From Kalmusia sp. IMI 367209 (taxonomy: Eukaryota > Ascomycota > Dothideomycetes > Pleosporales > Didymosphaeriaceae): 64,000 bases of DNA. Position numbers and translations under genes: made by a program. Below the pieces are notes generated by a model, which did no database searches, was not told the DNA's origin, and saw only the letters and a list, made by a program, of their open reading frames with translations. Location: assembly GCA_027946365.1 (NCBI GenBank), contig JAPEUQ010000002.1, positions 2,232,001 to 2,296,000 of the forward strand. Reading direction: 5' to 3'. Numbering within the stretch: position 1 is the stretch's first letter; each line of letters starts with the position of its first letter. Below are positions 1 to 11,688 of the stretch, piece after piece.

Positions 1-1199
1 GGTGGTATCAAAAATTTGACGAATTCATCTGTCTGATATAAGTCGTTTTGGCTTTGGATGTAGTATTTCCCGTCACCGCGATTACGTCTGAGCTTGAGAA
101 CGGTAGTGAGGTTTACTCGCGCACGGTGGAAAGGGATGACCCAGATGCCGAAAACCTGGGTGATGTTGACGTAGAGCAGTAGGTTTGACTCGTCGTAAGC
201 TGCAGCGGCTTATTAGCTTGCGAGATTAGGACGTCTGGCTGAGGATGTCGAGCGCAGTTTACCCTTCCGTGTCGAAGAAGTACTGCCTTTAGCGAAAAGC
301 ACTTACCTACTGAGTTTACTGTCAACTCGATTTTGGGGCTCAGGATTTTGTACCATCGGTATATTGCTTGGACCAAGAATCTCGAGTTCTCCCAGGTACC
401 GGTCCGGCAGAATGGATGTGTGAACGATGCATTAGGTGTGAAGTAGGTCTCTATCGCGTCGCGCTGTATTGTGGGTGGGGATTGTGTTAGAAGGTGGATA
501 ACGCCGCGGATCTCGTTGGCTATAAGGTGTTGGTGTATTGAGACGCCTAGCGGGGGCTGGAGATCACGAACCTGGATCCTCCATAACGGCCGTTTGAAGC
601 TCTGAAGGGCTTTCGTGGCTACTGGCAGGAGAGAGAGGTTGGATAGAAGGTTGCTTGAATTTCACATGCTCGCGTTGACGTCATCGGTTACACCGTGCTG
701 GTGCGATTCGCTGAGGCAGCACGACTGCCGACGGAGACGCCTTCAACATGGCGCTCATGGTCAAACTCAAATAGGACTCAGCCGAATAGTGGTCTCGATA
801 TCATTTGAAGAGAGTAAAAGCTCGTGGATGCAGAGAGCTCTTAAGCGATTGTTGCGGCAACACTTCTCCGTTCGTGCATGACTTATGCATCTTGAATGAG
901 ACCCACCACAGACGTTGCCTACTCAATTTCGTTCCCTCAGTAAGCATGTGTGTCCATGTCGAATACGACAGACGGCGAATGTCTTCTCACTTTGTTTCCT
1001 TTTCGGCCCATCTTCGTGTGAGTCTTCGGGGTTGACTGCAAGGCTCGAGGACGATAGGATGACGCGTCACTGATACGCGACGCGATAAGACACCCTACAG
1101 CGGCAACAGCTTCAACATCAGGCCATCTGGAGCGCTTAAATCTGGCTCACTGGACATTTTATCGATATGGCTTCTTGATGTCATGGCTCAGACCCCACC
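1..1199. other. No supported gene
   Basis: I see no gene here. The open frames are short, overlap on both strands and lack recognisable domains. The stretch ends at the putative start region of the conserved protein gene that follows, so the last few hundred bases probably include its promoter. Confidence 0.5.
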
Positions 1200-1428
1200 A
1201 TGATATTTTCAGCTATTTTCGTGAGCGTTCTCGCAGCCCTCCCCCTCAATCTCGCGAACCCTTCCTCCCCTTCCTGAACTTCACCTCCCCTCCCCTCATT
1301 ACCCATGCCCTCTCTCCGCCCTCCTCGCTGTCCACCCCCAAACCCTTTTCCCCAACGGTCATACTATCGCCTCCGTCACCATCCCAAGGCATACACTCTT
1401 CTACCACGGTCGCCACGACAACAATCCC

Positions 1429-3168
1429 GTGCCCAGTCCAGAATGGCTCGCCTTCGACGTCGAGATGGCGTATGCTATTATGGGGAACATGCCAGATTCT
1501 AGAATGTTGACGTACAGGAATTTGAAGGATGTTAGGGCGGTGTATTTTGATGGCGCTAGTGCGAATTTGATGGGCGATGGAACGTGGAGTCAGATGGTGT
1601 TTTTGTATAACGGGACAAGGCATGTGCCAGGAAGAGGGGGCATGAGGCCGCCTGGAAAGGGGCCGCCGGGACACAGACCGCCGGGGTGGAGACATAAAGA
1701 TAGTGCGGGAGAAGTGGATGAAGATGAGGACGAGCCTCCCCGTAGGCCGCCAGACGGTAAACCACCAGGACATTGGAATCCGCTCGCAGACGAATACTTC
1801 CGCGCAAGAGAGCTGTGCAAATGGCTCATCAGTAGTGGGCTTGGGGGAAAGGGCTGGGGCTACGAAGCTATCGTCAGAATGAACGCCGGCTTCGAGCTCA
1901 TATGGTGCGACTTCGATAGTCCTTCCCTCAAGCTGGTGTCGAACTTGAATGTATCCGCGCCGTACATCTCAGAAGCTATGCCGGCACTTCATGGAGGGCT
2001 ACAGCAGCCTTGGCTTCAAAAGCCATTGCTTGTCGGCGCCCAAGCAAGACTGGGTGTCAATGAAGATGAGGGACCTCATGGACCGGGGATGAGCGACCCA
2101 CGGGAACCATTCCGGAACACATCAAATTGGTTCTGGTTCTCCGCTGCGTCGAAGCGATATACGGGCGACCCACGCATGACACTCGACCCTTCAGGCATCT
2201 TCTCTTTCTATGAAGCAGGATTGCAGAACCAATCGCGAGTAAGGATGGCAGGCGACATTGAGCGGCTAAATCTTGGGCCTGATGGGAGATGGAAGTCTAA
2301 ATATATATCAGCAAGCTCGGCGAGAGACACGGAGCTTTTAAAATTACAACGGCGTCGCAGAGAGCATCGTTTAACGAGCGTAGATAAAGGCGATGGAAAG
2401 TACATGCGCGACGCTGTTGAGAAAAGACTAAAGGATAGCCTTCATATGTCCAAAGATGGCTCAAAGATTGATTGGGCATATGTGGCTAAAAATATCGTGA
2501 CACGGTACAACAACGAGCTTAAAACACTACTCAGCTACCTATCGGACATGCCAGAGATGGACGAAACGCTCACCTCTCTGCAAATCTGGCTGGCCAAGGT
2601 CAGACATCTCACGCACTGGTTCCTACTTCCTTTCATGGAGTACCCCTCTACGCGGCCGTACAAGAAGGATGACCTCTACGATCTCTTCGGAACGCATTCC
2701 CCCCTCGCACTATCGACACTGGAGCGCTGCATCTCCCAATACGACACTGGAGATGAACCTTCAAACGAAGAAGACGCTAACTTCGGCCAGGCGATCAAGG
2801 AAACTCTACACGGTCTATGCAGCACCGTCATCAAGATTGGCCTTCACATCGAGTACCACTGGTTCATGTACTTTGAAGACAAAGATGCACCGGTTGAGGA
2901 AGTTTTATACTACGTCATTAGGAAACGAGCGCAAAGGTGGAAGGAGGACTTGCATGAGTTGATTGCATGGCTTGCATGGGTGGAAGAAGATGTTGGCTGT
3001 GAAGAGAAGTGCGGTATTGGTGAACGGTGCTACGTACCAATGTGGCCTGTCAGTGGGTGGGATAGACGGGGCTGGTGGGGTCAGGAGAGCAGATACCTAT
3101 GGGAGGGAGTATGTATAGGCATGGAGAGATATCCTCCGGAGCAGTGGGACACAACTTCATGTTCGTGA
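1429..3168 (+). CDS. Conserved uncharacterised ascomycete protein, start unresolved
   Basis: A 579-codon open frame, function unknown. It looks like a fungal family I know only as uncharacterised: an N-terminal block with WLAFDVEMAYAIMGNMPDSR, a Pro/Gly-rich low-complexity insert (about residues 67-115), and a C-terminal cysteine motif GCEEKC-(6)-CYVPMWP. The ATG at 1429 is probably internal, because the same frame stays open back to 1225 and encodes plausible family sequence (LFPNGHTIASVTIPRHTLFY) directly upstream. A hydrophobic signal-peptide-like stretch starts at an ATG at 1200 (MIFSAIFVSVLAALPLNL), but in another frame that stops at 1275. No intron with proper GT-AG ends joins the two in phase. 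The real gene therefore either has a frameshift in this C-rich tract or starts elsewhere. If the signal-like segment belongs to it, the product would be secreted. The neighbourhood gives no functional clue. Confidence 0.7.
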   Translation: MPSPEWLAFDVEMAYAIMGNMPDSRMLTYRNLKDVRAVYFDGASANLMGDGTWSQMVFLYNGTRHVPGRGGMRPPGKGPPGHRPPGWRHKDSAGEVDEDEDEPPRRPPDGKPPGHWNPLADEYFRARELCKWLISSGLGGKGWGYEAIVRMNAGFELIWCDFDSPSLKLVSNLNVSAPYISEAMPALHGGLQQPWLQKPLLVGAQARLGVNEDEGPHGPGMSDPREPFRNTSNWFWFSAASKRYTGDPRMTLDPSGIFSFYEAGLQNQSRVRMAGDIERLNLGPDGRWKSKYISASSARDTELLKLQRRRREHRLTSVDKGDGKYMRDAVEKRLKDSLHMSKDGSKIDWAYVAKNIVTRYNNELKTLLSYLSDMPEMDETLTSLQIWLAKVRHLTHWFLLPFMEYPSTRPYKKDDLYDLFGTHSPLALSTLERCISQYDTGDEPSNEEDANFGQAIKETLHGLCSTVIKIGLHIEYHWFMYFEDKDAPVEEVLYYVIRKRAQRWKEDLHELIAWLAWVEEDVGCEEKCGIGERCYVPMWPVSGWDRRGWWGQESRYLWEGVCIGMERYPPEQWDTTSCS

Positions 3169-6100
3169 AAGATCTTGGAAGAAGTATATTAGCAATTGAA
3201 GAGGTTCCATAAGTATTGTTACCGTACTGGTTTGACAAGTATCCCGGTGCACGTAACACACGCGGGGAGCGATCACCAAAAGAATAGCTTCACCTTCACC
3301 TTCACGCCAAGCACGTCCACGTTAGTATCCCATGCCGAATCTATAAACATCAGTGGCCAAGATTGCTCTCAGCAACGTGTAATTATTTACGTTGAAGTGA
3401 TGAGGGGACAAATCGAGGCAGACACTAGCGTCGGGGCTAGGGATTAAGTGGGACATTCTTCTTTCAGCCTTGAACAAAGTTGGATCGAGAAGCCTATTCA
3501 CTAGGCAGAGTCAATCTAGTCCAATAGCCGGAGGATAAGACTCAATTTTGTTGACGGAGAACATATTTTCCCCCACCCCATCACAGAGAAAGAGTGAAGT
3601 GCTCTTTTCACTTCTGGAGATGAGCGTAATGGCGGGACAGATCATGAAGTAGATTACAGACTTTGTTCATGGTCATGTCGAATCTCATGAAGTCCTCACT
3701 AGCTGTCTTGTCTGACATGCACGTCGGAGACAGTCGGATTTAGGTAGTCGAATGTGAATAGTTCGTGAGATGATCAAGCTGTTCCTTTTGCGTGACATTG
3801 TGAAGTGGTTCGTGCATATTCATATGATAGTGGAGCGATCATGCGCTGTTACGTAACGTATTCGAGTAGAGCTAAAGCACTTTCCACTTGATATTACATG
3901 CCTACTGGAAGGCTTTTTGGCCTGCTCCTACGGTACTAGGACACACGTTTTGGGACGTAAGGTGCGCTGAATTATCCCAGGATGTGTATTACAAAAGTGT
4001 ACGCTCGCTTCCACTTCGAGTTGATTCTCGCTCTAGCAAGACTTGTACTCACCATGGCTGATTTATGAACCTCTGAAATTTTGACAGATTATGCTGCGCA
4101 AGACCGCGAAATCACGCAAACTCATGCAATTTTGCAACTGAGCAGGCATTCCTAGCTCAAGCAACAGCCTAATGAATCCATGAATCATGGTCCAACAGTA
4201 ATTGAATGTTCATGTTCCCTTTCAGGTTGGTGTGCGTGGAACGAAGATTATAGACCGCGTAAGATGTTCGGATCTTGGAACTCATGCACACTAAATCATG
4301 AACAGTAACTCTTGGCCTCCTAAAAGCCGATGCACTCGCGCGTAGCATGCCCGACGAGAACTTCCTTTTCGCCTAGGACCGTGACCTCTTCTAGTCAATA
4401 CATGCTGGTATGAATAGCGCCGATATTGCCGACTCTGGTTGCTGTCGCGCGCATAGGGGTTTAGGCAAGCAGTGACTAAGGAGATCGGAGCTCCGAAACA
4501 CATCGAACAACATAAGCAATGGTGATCTTATCATCTCGCAACAATAACCGTAAATTGACTGCAGGACGATGGACGGTGGACTTCGGTGAACACAGAGAAA
4601 GGCGTATACCGGGCGTATATCGGGGTTGCAGTCTGCGCCGCACTGCAGCACTGCATTTGAAGCGGGGCGCACAGCTAATGCTGGTCGTCCGACGCCGAAG
4701 GTGACGCTACTGCAGAATGTCACTGCAGCTTGTTCTCCAACCCACTGAAGATGACCGCATGAATTGTAGCATGGTCGAAAAAGGACATGTAGTCTGCGAG
4801 GTTGTTGTGGTCAGAAGAGGCAAGCGATCCACGTACACTATACTATTTTTGACAAGGCTTCGTATGTTACCGCTTCGGATCATTTTTTGGGGGCGTCATT
4901 CAGCCTCACGGGATCAAGGACACGCTATAGGCTCATGCTACACCTCGTTTTCTATTCCCGAGTCCCTATTGCGGTATATCTTGGCCCCACAAGATCAGGC
5001 AAGGCCTCGTGTTGGGAAGGCAATGTCTTGCGAGCACAGATTTGTTTAAGCTTAATGTTAGAGTTGTGTCGTTTCCCGAGCGGCCTGGCAAAGCAAGCAT
5101 CACATGGGCTAATCGAAGATCCAGGTGATAGCCTCGGAGAAAAAGGATGCTCGGTGGGCTTGGCGATGTGTCGTCAATTAAACGGGAACGGTAGGTGCTG
5201 CTGATCATATGCAGTAGGGGACGAGCATGATGGAGCAGCAGTCCGCCAGGACGGCTCCTTGCAGGACAGTGTCCTCTTTCAGAAAGAGCGACGGAGAGGC
5301 AAAACGCTGTGGGGCGACACAGAATTTGCTGTTTGCCTTGCTACTTCGCCTCGCCCGGACCACTGTTCCTCTCAGGAAGGCCTACTTGTCTGCGACGGGC
5401 GAAAACTAGCACTTCACGATGCCTCTCGTGCGAAAATGCGAATCGGACTCGTGCACCTTGGTCAATCGACGACGCACATTGGATTCTTGTGCGAGGCATG
5501 CTAGCAGGCCCGCAAAAAGTCAATGTCTTGCTACAGCGCGGGCGGCGTACCGCTGCGTCGGTGTGTCGGCAGCACATGAAGAGCCGTTGCTAATTATGCT
5601 TGGGCGATACGGCACAGTGCTTGGAGCAATATAGCTGGTGATACCTGCCGTGTTGGGGGCCAGGTCGTCACATTTCCAAGAACCTCGTGCAGCAGACAAG
5701 GCTGGGTTCACAAGGGACATGGAGCAGAGCAGGCCTGCCATCCAACGAAGGAGCATAGCACGAGTAGTATACGGACGTAAAATATTGATCGGATAGGTAC
5801 CCAGGCCGATTACCGGATGCGTCGCAAACGACGCAGCGAATTGTACGAGTAGGGTTACGAGACGCTATTTTCGGTGTGAGTCTGACTGTGCAGAGCGTTC
5901 GCAGCCTCTTTGTTGCCGATTCTGCATTTCGCGAAGGGAACGAGCGGATAAGGTTCTGAGCTCAGCTGCTTGCCTTTCCGGCGCAGGTCCATCCGGGGTC
6001 CAAGGGGGGCCAGAGAGATACTGAATGCAGCAAAGAGGCGAAGCATCCTCCATGTACGAAGCAACCATGCGAAGATCCCGTGAATCGCACTCGCACTCTC

Positions 6101-8145
6101 AGGTGTGAACCCGAACATGTGTCTCGTTCACAAGCAGGACGGCCGCGATTGAAAAAGTGGGCACGCTGATGTGAGGCCCTGTCTCGTATACGTACTGCGT
6201 CCTCGGCTTGGCGCCCGTGGAAAGTTCTCACAACCGTGATACGAAGAAGCTTTTCTTCAGCGCCAAGGTGTGGTAGCGAAAGCACATTTTAATTTGACTG
6301 CAGTGGCTTCCGCATCGCCTTCCCGGGTTTCTCAGACACTGAGTGTAGATTTCATCTATTTGATATGATGGGCGACGCCGCAATATAGACGATTAATCAA
6401 GAGTCGCAGATGGGGCGTGCATCAATACCCTCTGCGTGATCGCTGGGCAACAAAAGATCGGGCCCCATCGGACAGGCCAATTGCTTGGCCTACCTTAATC
6501 TCTCCCTCGGTGCTGCCGCTTCTCCCGTAAAGCGTGAAATGGTTCGAGAGAGAGAGAGGAGGCGGATTCTAGAGCTCCTAGCTTCTTGCCGCGCCCGCGA
6601 TAAGCTTGGGGTGCGAGGAAGGGTCGCGGCGAGGCTTGCCAACATCGTATCCGGCTACCGAATTCCAGTCAACAGGCAAGCATGGAGGATGTGTGACACG
6701 GCCTCCCGACCTTGAGGTTGAGAGGATTGGGTTGCAATTTTTGGCGGGGCACGATTACGATGGTGTTCCTAAGCAAAGGAGGATTGTTTGCCAACACGAC
6801 GTGCACTGGCTCGTAGAATTTAGCTGGCTCGAGAAGAATTGCTCGTTCGGGCGCGTGGCTTGCTGCGGAGACGCCGTGTGGACGAAAGCGGGACAGCGGG
6901 TCAGAGATTTATGCTTAACTGTCTTTAACCTTATCTGGAGCCCTGTAAGCGAAGCCGGCTGATCAGCCAGCCAAGCCAAGCCGTACTCGCATCGTATGAC
7001 ATGTGCACACATTCCATGTTGGCGAGACTGGCTGTGTTCCGCATGGAGATATTGGCGTAACCAGGCCAGCACGCAGCGGGCCATGCGGGCAGAGGTGAAG
7101 TCGAGGGCGCCAAGCGCAGATGCAGCGGGCAAAAGATGCGAGAAAGGGGATGCTCGGGCGGGCATTGTAGGGTGGTGGTGGACGAGCTAGTCCGCTGACG
7201 CGGCCATGCTCCGCACTCCGATGGGCAAAGACTTGGCCCAATGTCGAAACAAAGTGGGCGTTTGCTGCTTGGCTTGCTTGTGTGGGCTGGGCCAATAATC
7301 CTGGGCTCGGGCCTTTGTCTCGCTGTGGCAAGCTGAGACGCCAGTGCACAAGAGTCCTGGCCTGATGGCGCTGCCTGGGGCTTTCCAAGACGACGGCAGG
7401 CTGGGCCCGCCGCGGAGTGGATACAGCAACAGCGCCGTGCCCTGCGTACACCGGCACTACGCGGAACGAGCGAGGAGCGTTGGCGGCAGGCTTGCAGGCC
7501 GAGTAGTAGGGCGTATACATGCTGTGGCACGGTGAAGGGAGGACCATTGCTGCTGCGAGGATGACAGGTTGCTCGTCTGCAAGCGGGAAACGCATCGGAC
7601 CCGGCAGGACGGGCAGCGTGAGACCCAGGCAGGCCGTAGCGGGCGCAGAGAGTAAGCTTAAACTGCAAAATGCACCAAGGCCAGCGCCGAGGCGCTAGCG
7701 GCGTGGGAATGCGAGGGCTGGTTTACGTTGGGGCGTGTGGAGTCGAGCGGACGCCTTTCCCCAAAGCGAAGGCATGCTGCGACGTCGCTCTCAAGCTCCA
7801 CGTATGCGCGGAGCACGAAGGACCTGGTACGCATCGCACGCCCTCTCGTGCGAGCCGGCGATGGGGACGCAGTAGCTAGCCGGCCGTCAGCACTCTGCGG
7901 GCCTGCCTGGGTTGCTGAGCGCAGCAGCAACGCGCGAGTCGTCTTTGTCAGTCTTCTAAGCGCGCCGCGACGACGAGACGACGACGACGACGAGGCACTG
8001 TCCGGTGGGTGTGGAGCGACGGCGTAGAGCTGGGCTTGGGGCGTTGCTTGGGGCCAAGCGTCTGCCGCGAAATGCCATCCGCTTCGAGAGCTGGGCCAGC
8101 GACGGGCGCGAGGTGTTCTCGACGTCGAGCGGAAGCAGTCTGCTG

Positions 8146-8183
8146 GGAGCTGGAGCTGGAGCTGGAGCTGGAGCTGGGAGCTG
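8146..8183. repeat. GGAGCT minisatellite
   Basis: About five near-perfect tandem copies of a 6-bp GGAGCT unit, ending in a slightly altered copy. It lies about 1.1 kb upstream of the WOPR gene start. Confidence 0.85.
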
Positions 8184-8458
8184 GGCCGGGTGCCAATGCT
8201 CGCGCAAGACATGGTTGGAACGCTGCCATGTCATCCGCGGTACCGCCAGGGCTGGGCGATGTCAGGCCGGGAGCGGACTGGGGCGGCCAAGCGGCGAAGG
8301 CTTGTCGACGTTAAAGATTGGGATTAGCAAGGTTGGCGTCGTTCGATGGAGCAGACGCTGCCACGGTCCCGTGCTTGGCTGCCCCGAGGCTCGCTGCTGG
8401 GCGTGCTGGGCTGGTAGAGGCAGACTTCGCCCAGGCTGTGCTGTTGCGAGCGAGAACC

Positions 8459-8518
8459 TATGTGTGTATGTGTGTATGTGTGTGCGTGCATGCGCGGCGC
8501 CGGCGGCGTCCATAGACA

Positions 8519-8553
<35 letters not shown>
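8459..8553. repeat. TG-rich and (GAC)n microsatellites
   Basis: A TGTGTGTATG-type tract (8459-8492) is followed by an uninterrupted (GAC)n run of about nine units (8526-8553). A shorter GAC-type run lies near 7978 and a (CA)n run at 8972-8988. Confidence 0.85.
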
Positions 8554-8554
<1 letters not shown>

Positions 8555-9247
8555 TCGCTGGTCTCGCGGCGTGGGCTCCAGGCGGGTTCCAAGCGCACAG
8601 AGGTGCCGGGATCCAGGGCCCAAAGTTAGCAGCCAACGGCGTTTAAATAAAGCTTGTCTGCTTGACGGGCCTTATTTCGCTATCGGCGCCACACCAGCGG
8701 CCTGGGCGGGCGATCAGAGTCCAGGGCGTGTGCCGAGAGCCAAAAGCATTCCTGGGTCTCGCAACCTGCTGCCAGACAACTACTTGTACACGGCTTCGCA
8801 CCCAGCCAGCGCCTTCCGAACTTTCTGCCCGCACCCCGTCCCAAGCCTCCACCCATACCCACAACCTCGACCCCTCCCTCCCCTTTGGCCTGTCTCACCC
8901 GCCGTCGAGCTCTCCACACATCGACGCCACTCACCTGGACTGCTCCCTGAACTCGTATACAAACAGTCACTCACACACACACACACACGCTGCTTCTTGT
9001 CTCTCCAACTGGCTACACACCTTGCCAAGTCATCTGCCTACAGGTACGTTCCTCTCTTTCTGCATGGCCGACTCGTGTTAGAAGTGAGTCTGCATCAGGG
9101 CAATCGCTTCGCTGGACCACATTTTGAAGCGCAGCAGGCTAACGGCGGTGCAGGTGGATATGATTTAGACGGATTCAAGGTCTGCTACTGAATACTTGGA
9201 GAACCTTTCCCACCTCCTAGTCGGTCTCGTCTCTGACCCAGCTCGCC

Positions 9248-10651
9248 ATGGAGACATATCACGGCCACGTTCGCACACCCAACGATGCGATATTGCTCTT
9301 CGAAGCTTGCCGCATAGGCTTGCTGCCCCGCGTGCAGCGACGTCTCTCCGAGAAGGAACGCCAACAGATCAAGTCGGGCTCGGTGTTCGTGTGGGATGAG
9401 CGGGAAGCGGGCATGCGACGGTGGACCGATGGCAAATCGTGGAGTGCGAGTCGAGTGTCCGGCAGCTTCCTGACCTACCGCGAGATGGAGGGCAAACGAG
9501 GTGGAAGCAATCTGAACCAGCCGGCACCGAAGCGGGCGAGCGGAAAGTCCCCAGATGGATCGGCAACGGGAGACTCAGAGGGCGAGGGTCCCGACGGCTA
9601 TCGGTACAAGCCAGACGGCCTCATGAAGCAGTCGTTCAGCATCACCACTTCAAGCGGGCAGCACCTGCACCTCATCAGCTACTACTCGCGCTCAAATTCG
9701 GTGCCTCTCCAGCAGCCTTCGACAGACAACACGTTACGGCACATCCGCCCTCCCAAGAACATGTACCCCGAGTCAACCGTGAACGAGACCCAACCCGTAG
9801 CAGCCGTGACTCGCGGCCCCCTACCTGGCTCGCCATACGCCTCCTCGCCGCATCCCCACAGCATGCCAACATCGCCATATTCGCGACCAGGCCAACCGCA
9901 GCAGCCCGTCTACGTACCCGTCTACCATCCGCCGACTCCTCCCAACGGCACCCCGCCATACCAGCACGCTTACTACGGCCAGCCACCCTACCCATATTTC
10001 CAATACGGTCCCGTCCCCGTCGTCTTTGCTCCATCATTTCATCCGCATCCGCAACAAGGCCACGTGTTTGACCGACCGCCCCCACAAATCGCAAACACGG
10101 CTATCCCTCACCCTCCTCCAGGCCACGCTGTGATGGCGCCTCACCCTGGTCATCCACCGCAGTACATTCAGAACCCCCCACCTCCACATGCGGTCCAGAG
10201 ACCAGAGCTAGTGCAGCGACACTCCCAAGCTAACGGCCACGGCCACGGTCACGGTCACCACCCGTCACTTGCTCCGGCTGCGTCCATCCCCGAGCAAGGT
10301 CCGCAGCTACCCGCTATCAACAACACCACTCCAACGGCTGCTCACAAGCCTCCTACGCCGCAGCCCTCTGAGCCTCCGTCGCAAGGATCTCTGATGCCGC
10401 CAGAGTCGAATGGCACTGCCTCGCAGAACGAACCATCTCCGGCACGTACGATCCCGGCGATTGGATCGATCCTCAACAACCAGGAGCATAGCACAGAAAA
10501 CCAGAGCAACAGCCGTTCGGGGAGCCGCAGTCCTAATGGATCTCAACCTCCGATTCGAGAACTTCCTCCTGATAGGCTGGCAAGCATGAGCACCGCGACA
10601 GACACGCGCGCGCTCGACAAACTCAATAGGAACATGTTTGTGCGGACATGA
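9248..10651 (+). CDS. PAC2: Gti1/Pac2 (WOPR) family transcriptional regulator
   Basis: Intronless 467-residue protein. Residues 1-85 match the first WOPR box: METYHGHV start, DAILLFEAC, RRLSEKERQ, SGSVFVWDEREAG, RRWTDG and SASRVSGSFLTYREMEG. Residues 118-148 match the second box (YKPDGLMKQSFS, HLHLISYYSR). About 80% of the remainder is Pro/Gln/His/Ser-rich and probably disordered, with a GHGHGHGHH run near residue 335. WOPR proteins are fungal DNA-binding master regulators of morphology, mating or virulence. The METY, VFVWDEREAG and RRWTDG wording fits the Gti1/Pac2 clade better than the Wor1/Ryp1/Sge1 clade, whose members typically read DALILFEACL and NVFIYEE; that clade call is from memory. 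Start choice is firm because METY is the family's usual N-terminus. The large repeat-rich upstream region would fit complex regulation. Confidence 0.93.
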   Translation: METYHGHVRTPNDAILLFEACRIGLLPRVQRRLSEKERQQIKSGSVFVWDEREAGMRRWTDGKSWSASRVSGSFLTYREMEGKRGGSNLNQPAPKRASGKSPDGSATGDSEGEGPDGYRYKPDGLMKQSFSITTSSGQHLHLISYYSRSNSVPLQQPSTDNTLRHIRPPKNMYPESTVNETQPVAAVTRGPLPGSPYASSPHPHSMPTSPYSRPGQPQQPVYVPVYHPPTPPNGTPPYQHAYYGQPPYPYFQYGPVPVVFAPSFHPHPQQGHVFDRPPPQIANTAIPHPPPGHAVMAPHPGHPPQYIQNPPPPHAVQRPELVQRHSQANGHGHGHGHHPSLAPAASIPEQGPQLPAINNTTPTAAHKPPTPQPSEPPSQGSLMPPESNGTASQNEPSPARTIPAIGSILNNQEHSTENQSNSRSGSRSPNGSQPPIRELPPDRLASMSTATDTRALDKLNRNMFVRT

Positions 10652-11688
10652 GCATCTTGTGCATAGTTTCTCGATTGGATTCTAATTCTCTACACAACAG
10701 CAATTTTCAACCGGTCATGATTGTCTTCTTTGTATGAAAAGTTTTGGCGTGGAATTTTCATGGCATCATTCCCACGAGCATATGGGCGGCGTTAAGAGCA
10801 TGCATGGCACAACACTGGCTTGGGGCAGGGATGAGCCGCACCTGGCTCTGGAGTTTTTACGGTACTGTAATGTGGCGATACATGGGCCATGCAGGCTATC
10901 GGGATTGGGCATGCACATCTCAGTAGATGGTCGCAATCGGGTGGTTTTCCTTTTGTACATAGCATTCGGCAGCGTTGCAACACGTCACAATACAGAAGCA
11001 GTACTGTCAACCTTCAAGAAGCATTCGTTGCACTTAAGCTTACTTTTAAGGTGCGCGCTAACCCCCGCCCGCCGCAATCGGAAGGCACGCTGCAGCATCC
11101 AGACGTGAACCTTCCGTATCAAACTAGCATCATCCGCTTCGACAGGAGGTCAAGACTCCCCCCTGCCACGATGCACTGTGAGCAGTCTCTCCCGCTTGCT
11201 AGATGTTCACACGTAATGCTCTTTGTGCGTGCTCCTATTCATCCGGAACTGCTACCTCAACCGTTCCCTCTCTCTCGCCTTCCTCATCCAGCATAGCATC
11301 CCCCTCCAAGATCGACGCCTCCATCTGCAACTCTATCCACCGATCGGCAGCAGCATTACGCCGAACGTTACACTGTCCGTCCGTGTTATCATGGCATCAC
11401 GCACATGGTCTTGTGATTGTCGAGGCAATGCGCAGGGGTGGGACGGCCTTATCGCTGCAAGACGTCCCACCTTGAACGTGACGAATCGAACGCTGCGAGT
11501 AAAAAATGTACGGGTACAGTGAAGCAAGGAGGCGTTATCTGGCGCGCCGCTATCGACCTCTGCCATTACGACATGGGGGTAACTGTCCGCATTGATGTCA
11601 TCTGCAACACCGTGACCTGGAGAGCTCGCATACGACGGATTGCCCGTCTCTCAACCTTCGTCACGCGATACGTATCGCAATCGCAACC
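10652..11688. other. Intergenic, no supported gene
   Basis: Holds the 3' UTR of the WOPR gene and the promoter of the MFS permease. Both neighbours point rightwards. Open frames here are short and unrelated to anything I recognise. Confidence 0.5.

Larger units (their letters stand above)
3169..9247. other. 6-kb gene-free region upstream of the WOPR regulator
   Basis: I cannot support any gene in this 6 kb. From about 6.9 to 8.6 kb the DNA is GC-rich and carries many overlapping open frames on both strands with low-complexity translations, which look like chance. Part of it is likely the promoter and leader of the WOPR gene at 9248. A possible 5' UTR donor GTACGT follows CTACAG near 9040, with candidate acceptors further on. 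Simple repeats in the last 1.3 kb are listed separately. Confidence 0.5.

Noticed and set aside
6931..7668. Long minus-strand open frames (up to 245 codons) in the GC-rich desert
   Set aside because: Several frames on both strands are open together, with Ala/Arg/Pro/Ser-rich low-complexity translations and no domain: expected from GC-rich DNA.
8005..9191. Plus-strand open frames through the microsatellites
   Set aside because: The translations are repeat-derived (poly-Asp, poly-Arg, Gly-Ala runs) and lie in the likely leader of the WOPR gene.
9421..10094. Open frames overlapping the WOPR gene in other frames
   Set aside because: Shadows of the Pro-rich coding sequence; no family features.
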